Shown here: positions 1 through 7,575 of the stretch, piece after piece
Layout: each line of letters begins with the position of its first letter
Position numbering within the stretch: the stretch's first letter is position 1
From: Anaerolineae bacterium
GTDB taxonomy: Bacteria; Chloroflexota; Anaerolineae; Aggregatilineales; Phototrophicaceae
DNA length: 34,687 bases
Assembly: GCA_022820125.1 (NCBI GenBank)
Contig: JAJEGA010000114.1
Span: 1 to 34,687, forward strand
Direction of reading: 5' to 3'
Translations under genes and position numbers: made by a program
Notes under the pieces: generated by a model
What the model saw: the letters and a program-made list of their open reading frames with translations, nothing else
Database searches by the model: none
Told to the model about the DNA's origin: nothing

Positions 1-110
1 GGGCGATGCTAATCTGATTCGAGATCTGTAGGGGCGAGACTTGTCTCGCCCACTATGTCGCCATTGTACATGTGGGCGACTCAAGAGTCGCCCCTACGAC
101 GTTCCTTCAT
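1..110. repeat. Direct terminal repeat, left copy
   Basis: Bases 1-110 are identical to 34578-34687. The identical block is longer than the dispersed hairpin it contains (27-97) and includes 26 bases of left flank and 13 of right flank. Other copies of the hairpin family do not share these flanks. This fits a contig whose ends overlap (circular assembly or assembly-graph loop). It is not a transposon end, and there are no phage genes that would suggest packaging ends. Confidence 0.95.
27..97. repeat. Dispersed hairpin repeat, two-arm copy
   Basis: Begins TGTAGGGGCG and ends CGCCCCTAC, so the outer ends are inverted repeats. It contains two internal hairpins: GGGCGAGAC/GTCTCGCCC near 31-50 and GGGCGACTC/GAGTCGCCC near 74-94. 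Intergenic. Same family as the copies near 7480, 18010, 25524, 25772, 26558, 29802, 30649 and 31999. Confidence 0.85.
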
Positions 111-261
111 TTTGTTGCATTACTTTATTGGACTTACTGAGAGCGCAGAAAAAAACAATTTTGCCTTTGTTTTCAGTTCTGTATATGCGCGACGCATTTA
201 GTTTCCTTGCCGACGTTGTCCTATGCAGTCGGAGACTTAGAAGATTTCTTGCCGAAAATCC

Positions 262-300
262 TTAAACTCTGTGCCCTCTGTGTTCTCTGTAGTTAAGAAA
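262..300. repeat. Dispersed 'CTCTGTGCCCTCTGTG' motif
   Basis: A run of CTCTGTG-like steps followed by GTAGTTAAGAAAAA. Related copies lie near 25711-25755 and 30721-30758. On the minus strand it translates to the TTENTEGTE-type peptide that appears in spurious hypothetical proteins, so it should not be annotated as coding. Confidence 0.6.
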
Positions 301-336
301 AATTTGATGCGAGCGCCCTGTTTTTTCCCGAAAAAC

Positions 337-364
337 TTGACAAGCTCGCCTAATGTCATATATT
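337..364 (+). promoter_or_regulatory. Sigma-70-type promoter for aapJ
   Basis: Perfect -35 TTGACA at 337-342 and -10 TATATT at 359-364, separated by 16 bases. It predicts a start near 371 and a leader of about 90 bases before the aapJ ATG. This is the best promoter match in the window. Confidence 0.7.
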
Positions 365-459
365 CTGAAAATGGAACTTGGGCTGATGTCTGCGTTGTAT
401 GCGCGGCATTTAGCCTGTGGAAGAAATGTATACTGTGTGCCAGAAGGAGGGTGGTAAAA

Positions 460-1497
460 ATGAAACGTCTTGTATTGGTAGCACTACTTATCACTGCCGT
501 GCTTGTCGTCAGCGGGGGGCTTGCCGCCGCGCAGGATGGGCATATCGTTCAACGCATTCGCGACCGCGGCGAGTTGATCTGCGGCGTGAACTCGGTATTG
601 CCGGGCTTCGGCACGCAGAACGACGCCGGCGACTTTGAAGGTTTTGATGTTGATATTTGTCGCGCTGTCGCCGCCGCCATTCTTGGCGACGCCAACGCAA
701 TCGCCTTCCGCCCGCTGGCTGCCGCCGAGCGCCCGACCGCGCTGGCAAGCGGTGAAATTGATATGCTAAGCCGCAACACCACCTGGACGCTCAGCCGCGA
801 TACCGAGTGGGGCGCCACCTTCGGTCCCACAACTTTCTATGACGGCCAGGGCATCATGGTCAAGGTTGACTTCGGCGTCAGCACCATTGAAGAACTCGGC
901 GAAGAGAGCATCGTCATGTGCGCCACCGCCGGCACCACCACCGAGCTGAACATCACCGATAAAGCCAACGCGCTCGGCGCTGACTGGGAACTGAACACCT
1001 TCCCGGACTTCGACGCCATCATGGACGCCTATGAAGCTGGCGCTTGCGATGCCTTCACCAGCGACATCAGCAGCCTGGTTTCGCGCAAAGCCACATCGGC
1101 TGATCCGGCCGCGCACTCGATTCTGCCCGGCGCCATCAGCAAGGAGCCTCTGGGGCCAGTCAGCCCGCAGAATGACGCCAACTTCGCCGACATCATCCGC
1201 TGGGTGGTTTGGGGCTTGCTGACCGCGGAAGAATTCGGCATCGACAGCATGAACATCGGCGACTTCATGGACAGCGATGACGCGGGGATCGGCCGTCTGC
1301 TCGGTTTGGGCGACAATGTTGCCGGCGATTACCTCGGCATCAACGATCAGTTCATGGTTGACGTGATCACGCAGTTGGGCAACTACGGCGAGATCTTCGA
1401 CCGCAACCTGGGTCCGGATACGATCTTCGGCTTGGAGCGCGGCTTCAACGACCTGTGGACCAACGGCGGCTTGATGTACGCGGCGCCTTTCCGTTAA
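460..1497 (+). CDS. aapJ: General L-amino-acid ABC transporter, substrate-binding protein
   Basis: Exported solute-binding protein of about 345 aa that captures amino acids outside the membrane and hands them to the AapQ/AapM permease. The ATG at 460 is chosen because AGGAGG (445-450) sits 9 bases upstream and a signal peptide follows at once: KR, a hydrophobic stretch, then cleavage near GLAAAQ. The mature part has the SBP family 3 pattern (RDRGELICGVN, GDFEGFDVDICRAVAAAILG) and AapJ-like features further on (GQGIMVK, AGTTTE, ISKEPLGP). Length matches AapJ. An in-frame extension to 271 exists but lacks a ribosome site and would bury the signal peptide. It is first in the transporter cluster, with its own promoter and a terminator behind it. 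Substrate range (broad L-amino acids) is inferred from family. Confidence 0.92.
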   Translation: MKRLVLVALLITAVLVVSGGLAAAQDGHIVQRIRDRGELICGVNSVLPGFGTQNDAGDFEGFDVDICRAVAAAILGDANAIAFRPLAAAERPTALASGEIDMLSRNTTWTLSRDTEWGATFGPTTFYDGQGIMVKVDFGVSTIEELGEESIVMCATAGTTTELNITDKANALGADWELNTFPDFDAIMDAYEAGACDAFTSDISSLVSRKATSADPAAHSILPGAISKEPLGPVSPQNDANFADIIRWVVWGLLTAEEFGIDSMNIGDFMDSDDAGIGRLLGLGDNVAGDYLGINDQFMVDVITQLGNYGEIFDRNLGPDTIFGLERGFNDLWTNGGLMYAAPFR

Positions 1498-1528
1498 GTC
1501 GATGACATTTCAACCCTGAGTTTCAAGG

Positions 1529-1566
1529 GGCGCGCCATCAAGCAGGTGGCGCGCCTCTTTTTGTTT
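1529..1566 (+). terminator. Intrinsic terminator/attenuator after aapJ
   Basis: Perfect 9-bp stem GGCGCGCCA (1529-1537) and TGGCGCGCC (1547-1555), a 9-base loop, then TCTTTTTGTTT. It lies between the binding-protein gene and the permease genes, so it should give more aapJ transcript than aapQMP transcript. Confidence 0.8.
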
Positions 1567-1645
1567 ACCGCCATCGCCGCCAATCGCGCCCAATATGAAT
1601 TATCATCGCCGTTCATCAAATTATCGGGCGCCGCTAAAGCAAAAT

Positions 1646-1674
1646 TTGTCATATCCGCCTCTATTGAATAAAAT
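1646..1674 (+). promoter_or_regulatory. Promoter for aapQMP
   Basis: -35 TTGTCA (1646-1651) and -10 TAAAAT (1669-1674), each 5/6 to consensus, with the ideal 17-base spacer. It is placed after the aapJ terminator and about 60 bases before the aapQ start, so the permease genes can be transcribed independently. Confidence 0.55.
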
Positions 1675-1735
1675 TATTGCAACAGACCAACTGGCTTGGC
1701 GGATTCGTTTTTTTCGATTCCTGTGAGGAAAGCTA

Positions 1736-3250
1736 GTGGCGATTAAACCAGCGGGGCAACAAGAGAATCTGCTGCCGGCCATGTTCCGCGACGGGCGGAT
1801 CCTTCAGGGCATCGCCCAGATCATCTTCGTCGTCATCGTGGTAATCGTGCTCAACGATTTGCAAACGCGCATCAATACCGCGCTGGAATCGACCAACCAA
1901 TCGCCGAACTTCGAATTTCTGCAAAACCGCGCCGGCTTCAGCCTTGCGGATTCGGGTAGTTATTCCTCGAACGACCGCTACATTGACGCCTTTGAGGTCG
2001 GCTTTATCAACACATTGCGCGTCGTCTTGCTGGGCTTGGCATCGACGACGGTGATCGGCATCATGGCCGGCATATTCCTCTTGAGCCGAAACTTCCTGCT
2101 GCGGACGATATCGCGCGCTTACGTCGAGGTCTTGCGCAATACGCCGGTGCTGCTGCAGATTATCGCCTGGTACTTCATAGTCATGCTGTCATTGCCGCAG
2201 CAGCAAGAATCGATCGCCTTCCCGCGCGAGGGCGTGCGCAGCCTGCCGCTATTGCAATACGCGCTCTCGCTCCTTGTCGTCCTGTTTATCTGGCAGTACG
2301 GCGGGACGTTGCGGCGCCCGGCTTGGCGGAATGGGGTGCGGCAGGCGGGCATTGCCGTCGTTGTGCTGGTGAATCTGCTGGGCATTTCTATCGTTGGGGC
2401 GGCTACGCCAATCGAGTTTCATCCAGGCATCTACATCAGCATCAAGGGCGTCGCTGTTTTTGAATTGATTCCCTCGGCGCTATTTGGCGTTTGGATGGTC
2501 TTCGTTGTCCTTGGCGCGGTGGTCGCGCTGGCGATGTCGCGCTATTTCGCTTTCATAACCGAGTCCACCGGTCAGCCGATTCCGCGGACGCGCCTCGCCC
2601 TTACCGCATTCATCAGCTTTACGCTGCTGGGTTGGATCATCATGGGCATGCGGCCCACGCCCTCGGCGATATCGGTCTACGATGACGAAGGCGGCGCCTT
2701 CATCGAAATGGAATACGAAGACGCTTTTGAATCCGGCATGTTGACGATCGAGCAGGAGCTTGAATATACGCGGCAGCCGCTGCTATTTCGTCCGCCGACG
2801 CTGGATCGCCGCGGGCGCAACATCGAAACTGGCATTGAATTCTCGCCCAATTACCTCGCCGTTTTTCTGGGACTGGTGATTTACACTTCCGCTTTCATCG
2901 CCGAAATTGTGCGGGCGGGCATTCAAGCGGTGCCCAAGGGCCAGTTGGAAGCTTCGCGCGCCCTGGGGCTGTCGCAGGCGGATATGCTGCGTTTGATCAT
3001 CTTGCCGCAGGCGCTGCGCGTCATCATCCCGCCACTGGGCAATCAGTTTCTTAATCTCTCCAAGAACTCCAGCCTTGCGATCGCCGTCGCCTATACCGAT
3101 ATCTATCAGGTGACCTTCACGATCATCAATCAGTCGGGTCAATCGGTAACCGGCATTGTGATGGTCATGCTCTCATATTTGTTCATAAGCCTGTGCATTT
3201 CCTTATTGATGAATGTCATCAATCAGCGTTATCAGCTGGTGACGAGGTAA
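1736..3250 (+). CDS. aapQ: General L-amino-acid ABC transporter permease AapQ/BztB-like
   Basis: Integral membrane permease of 504 aa, one half of the translocation channel of the amino-acid importer. GTG start at 1736 with GAGGAA at 1725-1730. N-terminal part matches the AapQ layout: a first membrane helix, a loop with NRAGFSLADSGSYSSNDRY, then FEVGFINTLRVVLLG entering the MetI-type domain. RNTPVLLQI lies before a long central region (about residues 185-370) with several more helices and an outward loop. The C-terminal half has the EAA loop that contacts the ATPase (IQAVPKGQLEASRALGLSQ, then LPQALRVIIPP). It is longer than the roughly 400 aa usual for AapQ, mostly through the central region. 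The aapM start lies 8 bases after the stop codon. The QM order matches known aap/bzt operons. Confidence 0.9.
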   Translation: MAIKPAGQQENLLPAMFRDGRILQGIAQIIFVVIVVIVLNDLQTRINTALESTNQSPNFEFLQNRAGFSLADSGSYSSNDRYIDAFEVGFINTLRVVLLGLASTTVIGIMAGIFLLSRNFLLRTISRAYVEVLRNTPVLLQIIAWYFIVMLSLPQQQESIAFPREGVRSLPLLQYALSLLVVLFIWQYGGTLRRPAWRNGVRQAGIAVVVLVNLLGISIVGAATPIEFHPGIYISIKGVAVFELIPSALFGVWMVFVVLGAVVALAMSRYFAFITESTGQPIPRTRLALTAFISFTLLGWIIMGMRPTPSAISVYDDEGGAFIEMEYEDAFESGMLTIEQELEYTRQPLLFRPPTLDRRGRNIETGIEFSPNYLAVFLGLVIYTSAFIAEIVRAGIQAVPKGQLEASRALGLSQADMLRLIILPQALRVIIPPLGNQFLNLSKNSSLAIAVAYTDIYQVTFTIINQSGQSVTGIVMVMLSYLFISLCISLLMNVINQRYQLVTR

Positions 3251-3257
3251 GCCGCTG

Positions 3258-6200
3258 ATGTCGGAACAGATGAACGCGGACGCGGGCAAGTCGATCATCA
3301 GTTATCAAGATGAGCCGGCGCGGCCGCCGCCGACGCTTGAAGTCGGTTTGGCGGGCTGGGCGCGGCAGAACCTATTCAATTCGCCTGTCGATGTGGTCAT
3401 CACCATCGTTGCCACGCTGCTCATCCTGGGTTTGCTCGTCAGTTTCTTTGACTGGGCGATTCGTTCGGCGAATTGGTTCGCCATCATCAACAATCAGCGC
3501 CTGTTCATGATGCTGTCCTACGAGCCGATCTTCGAGTGGCGCCTGTCGCTGACGGTGCTGCTGGCTGCCCTCTTGACCGGCCTGAGCTTGGCCGCCTGGG
3601 CGCGCCGTGGCGTCGTGCGCGCGCTTGCCGCGCTTGCCTTGGCGGTTGTCGTGATTACCGGCGCCGCGCCGCCGCTTATTGAAGCGACTATCGACCAGCC
3701 GCTCTCCTACTTCACCGCCGGCAATGTCGATATCGTCGACCGCGCCACCGCGCTGACGCCGCAGCCGGAGCTGGCATTCATCGCCCAAGCCGGCGAGCGG
3801 GTGCGGCTGAGCCTGGCGCTGGATGAAGTCGCCGATATCGAAACGCTGAGCCGGCTCTCCGGCTTTTCCGATCGCGGCTCAAACGCCTTGGGCAACGCCG
3901 CCCTCAATCGAATCGAGCAGCGCGCCAGGACCGGCGAAACTTTCGATCAAATGGCCAGCGGCGAATTGACGGAATCGTTGGAAGAACGGGCGCGCTTGAG
4001 CATCCGAACCTTCACGCGAACGAACGACATGCTCGCTTCAACCCGGGATTATGCCGCGCATATCGGCGGGCTGCTCGCCGGGGCCGGCGCCGAGGTCGGT
4101 GAATTGCGCTTTTGGCTGAGCCGGCTGGAGCGCGCCGCTATGAGCTTGGACCCGCGCGAAGACGCCATTCTGGAAAAAGCGACCGACCTCGAGGACGCGG
4201 TCAGAGCCATGTCAGTCAACGATGCGATACCGGCTGAACTGCGAGCTGCCGTCGAAGAGTTGACCGCAACGGTGCTGGCGAGCGAGCAATTGGAAGACCT
4301 GGGCGAGCTGCTCATCGTGCAGCTTTCGGAAGACTTGATTGGCCTGCCAGACCAGTCCAATGACGATGAAGTGCTGATAAAGCCCTTGCCGCGCGAGGCG
4401 GTTTTCCTGCGCGATATGTTTGTGCGCTTGCTGACGCCCCAGTCGGTGATTGAGTTGTATGACCTCGGGCAGACGCCAATCAAGGTGGCGATCCTGGACG
4501 CGCAGTCGCTGGACGCGCTGGCGGAAGGTGTATTGGGCGGGGCGGGCGACAGCTTCTCCTACGATATACCGAGCGATGGCTGGTATATCCTGAGCAAGAA
4601 CGCGGCGCCGGGCGAAGACGGCAGCACAATCTTGGCGGCTGCCGGCATCTACCCAATCGTTGAGCGCACGCTCAGCGCCACCGAATCGCAATTCGCTCGC
4701 TTGACTGACAGCGATCTGGTCGTCACCGAAAGCCGCCCGAAGCGCGATGGAAAGTCGATTCCGGTTGCCGTTTTGATCGACAATCAGTTTCGCGGCCGCC
4801 GCGATTTGCAGACCTACCTCATTCACTTCATCCCGCCCTTCTTCGGGCAGGTTGCGGCGCTGCTGATCCCCTTCTTGATCACGGTCGCCTGGGGTTTCAT
4901 GCTGGGGCGGGCGGCCGCCCACCTGCTCGGCGAGAACTCGGTCTTCAATAACAACAGCAGCCGAGCGACGGTCTTGGCTTGGTCGATGTCGCCCCTGCTC
5001 ATCTTGCTTCTCTACCTCATTTTGCTGGATGGCGCCGGGGCGATTACGGGCATTCTCGGGCTTATTCTGCGAATTGCCGCAGCCTTCGGCGCTGTGCTGG
5101 CAGTGCGCCAGGGCGAAGCCTGGCTCAACCAAACGAATCGGGGCGAAGATGCCCAAGGCTCAACCAATCGCCTGTTGATTTATGGCTGGGGCGCCTTTCC
5201 CTTAATCATGTTCGGCTTGGCATCGGGCATCGGCGGCTTATCCGGCGCGACGCTCGGCAGCATGGTCGGCGGCTTGTTCTGGCTGCTGCTGATGTATTTC
5301 GTGGGCCTCAGCTTCCGCGGGGCGCTGGGCTATGCGCTCTTGGTTGGCGGCTTCTTCTTGCAGATTGCGCAGGCATTTCTGATCAACCTCGTTTGGGCGG
5401 GCTGGTATACCGATGCTTCGATTTCAATCGCGCTTTGGCTGGCGCTTGCCGCCATCGGCGTCGCAGCCGGCATCGGCGGCAGCCGGCTGAATGGCGCCAT
5501 GGACATGACGATCAAACGTTATGGCTTCCTCGTCGGCTGCATCGCCTTCCCCTTTGTATTGGTGAATACAAATATCGTCTCCGCCAATGCGGACTCCTCG
5601 GCGGCGCTGCTGGCGGGCGTCGCTTTCCTCTTGTGGATCGCCTGGATGTTCTTCAGCGGCGCGGCAAAATGGACCGCCAATCGAATCATCATTGGCTTGC
5701 TGCTGCTGACCTTCTTGTGGATGCAGACCTTCACAGCCGTTGATCGCTGGTCATCGATTTATTTTGTCTTGTGGCTCGCTGGCGGCGTGGCTGTCTTCAA
5801 GCGCGGTCAGGCGGCTCAATTGGACAAGCGGCCTGAGCCGGGCGGAGGGCTCGCGCATCGCTACCCGCTGCATGGCATTGCGGCGCTGGCTGTCGCTTGG
5901 CTCGCCGCTTTGTGGCTCATCCCCAGCTTCATCAGCGGCTTGGGCGCGCAGGGCGCCTTGCAGGCCTCGCCCGATGATCTGCTGCCCCTGTCTGACAAGC
6001 GGCTTTGGGGCGGGCTGATGATCACCATGCAGTTGACCGTGCTCGGCATCGCCGCCTCTTTTCCCATTGGCCTGGCGCTGGCGCTGGGGCGGCGCAGCAA
6101 TCTCGCCGTGGTCAAATATACTTGCATTCTCTACATTGAGCTGGTCCGCGGCGTTCCCCTAATTACGATTCTGTTTTTGGCTTCGCTGCTGGTGCCGCTG

Positions 6201-6650
6201 GTAGACCCCAATCTGGCGGCGATTGACCAAGCGGTGCGCGCCTGGGTCGCCTTCACAATGTTCAGCGCCGCCTACCTGGCGGAGAATGTGCGCGGCGGTT
6301 TGCAGTCGATCGACCGCGGCCAAACCGAAGCGGCGCAGGCGATTGGCTTGTCGAACTGGCAGACGACGCTCTTCATCCTGCTGCCCCAAGCCTTGCGAGC
6401 GGTGATCCCAGCGCTGGTAGGGCAGTTCATCTCGCTGTTCAAGGATACATCGCTGGTCTTCATCGTGGGCTTGGCTGATATCCTCGGTGTCGCCTCGCGC
6501 GTGGTGGCTCAGGCGGAATTCCTGCAGAAGCGGCAGGAGACCTTCTTGTACGTGGCGATCCTGTTCTTCGTTTTCAGCTATATCATGTCTTATATCAGCC
6601 GGCGGATTGAAGCGACTGGCTCAGGCGCGATTCGGGCGCAGGAGCTCTGA
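3258..6650 (+). CDS. aapM: Oversized AapM/BztC-like amino-acid ABC transporter permease
   Basis: Second permease subunit, 1130 aa, about three times the usual AapM. ATG at 3258, with a GAGG ribosome site inside the last codons of aapQ. Layout: three hydrophobic helices (about residues 40-140); a largely hydrophilic, helix-rich domain predicted outside the membrane (about 141-515); a block of many membrane helices (about 520-880); and a C-terminal MetI-type permease domain (about 905-1120). The last part is clearly AapM: IELVRGVPLITILF, AAYLAENVRGGLQSIDRGQ, EAAQAIGLSNWQ, LPQALRAVIPALVGQF, FKDTSLVFIVGL. The reading frame is continuous with the same composition throughout, so it is not an obvious assembly join. 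The function of the added domains is unknown. Pairing with AapQ and AapP is supported by gene order. Confidence 0.87.
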   Translation: MSEQMNADAGKSIISYQDEPARPPPTLEVGLAGWARQNLFNSPVDVVITIVATLLILGLLVSFFDWAIRSANWFAIINNQRLFMMLSYEPIFEWRLSLTVLLAALLTGLSLAAWARRGVVRALAALALAVVVITGAAPPLIEATIDQPLSYFTAGNVDIVDRATALTPQPELAFIAQAGERVRLSLALDEVADIETLSRLSGFSDRGSNALGNAALNRIEQRARTGETFDQMASGELTESLEERARLSIRTFTRTNDMLASTRDYAAHIGGLLAGAGAEVGELRFWLSRLERAAMSLDPREDAILEKATDLEDAVRAMSVNDAIPAELRAAVEELTATVLASEQLEDLGELLIVQLSEDLIGLPDQSNDDEVLIKPLPREAVFLRDMFVRLLTPQSVIELYDLGQTPIKVAILDAQSLDALAEGVLGGAGDSFSYDIPSDGWYILSKNAAPGEDGSTILAAAGIYPIVERTLSATESQFARLTDSDLVVTESRPKRDGKSIPVAVLIDNQFRGRRDLQTYLIHFIPPFFGQVAALLIPFLITVAWGFMLGRAAAHLLGENSVFNNNSSRATVLAWSMSPLLILLLYLILLDGAGAITGILGLILRIAAAFGAVLAVRQGEAWLNQTNRGEDAQGSTNRLLIYGWGAFPLIMFGLASGIGGLSGATLGSMVGGLFWLLLMYFVGLSFRGALGYALLVGGFFLQIAQAFLINLVWAGWYTDASISIALWLALAAIGVAAGIGGSRLNGAMDMTIKRYGFLVGCIAFPFVLVNTNIVSANADSSAALLAGVAFLLWIAWMFFSGAAKWTANRIIIGLLLLTFLWMQTFTAVDRWSSIYFVLWLAGGVAVFKRGQAAQLDKRPEPGGGLAHRYPLHGIAALAVAWLAALWLIPSFISGLGAQGALQASPDDLLPLSDKRLWGGLMITMQLTVLGIAASFPIGLALALGRRSNLAVVKYTCILYIELVRGVPLITILFLASLLVPLVDPNLAAIDQAVRAWVAFTMFSAAYLAENVRGGLQSIDRGQTEAAQAIGLSNWQTTLFILLPQALRAVIPALVGQFISLFKDTSLVFIVGLADILGVASRVVAQAEFLQKRQETFLYVAILFFVFSYIMSYISRRIEATGSGAIRAQEL

Positions 6651-6682
6651 TGCGCCCCCCAATCGGATAGGCGGAGGTTCCA

Positions 6683-7453
<771 letters not shown>

Positions 7454-7479
7454 AGCAGAGGATACGCAATATACGAAAA

Positions 7480-7550
7480 TGTAGGGGCGATCCATTGGAT
7501 CGCCCTTGATCATGGAGAGTGATGGCGCGGGCGACCGGGTGGGTCGCCCC
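7480..7550. repeat. Dispersed hairpin repeat, two-arm copy
   Basis: TGTAGGGGCG start; arm 1 GGGCGATCC/GGATCGCCC, arm 2 GGGCGACC/GGGTCGCCCC. It sits between the convergent ends of aapP and the DUF3179-DsbA gene. Confidence 0.8.
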
Positions 7551-7575
7551 AAAATTGTTTTCGACGAATATCGGG

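Noticed and set aside
41..265. 74-aa plus-strand ORF near the left end
   Set aside because: Starts inside a dispersed hairpin repeat, no ribosome site, no recognisable features; its first part is also in the terminal repeat.
237..494. 85-aa ORF on the minus strand containing LTTENTEGTE
   Set aside because: It is a translation of the dispersed CTCTGTG motif and overlaps the aapJ leader, promoter and start; no ribosome site. Peptides of this type are known database artefacts.
4212..5156. 314-aa ORF antisense to aapM
   Set aside because: Charged, low-information product; the sense frame carries membrane helices and continues into a clear AapM domain.
7480..7550. Intrinsic terminator after aapP
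   Set aside because: The stems are good, but no T-run follows on either strand; it fits the dispersed hairpin family instead.
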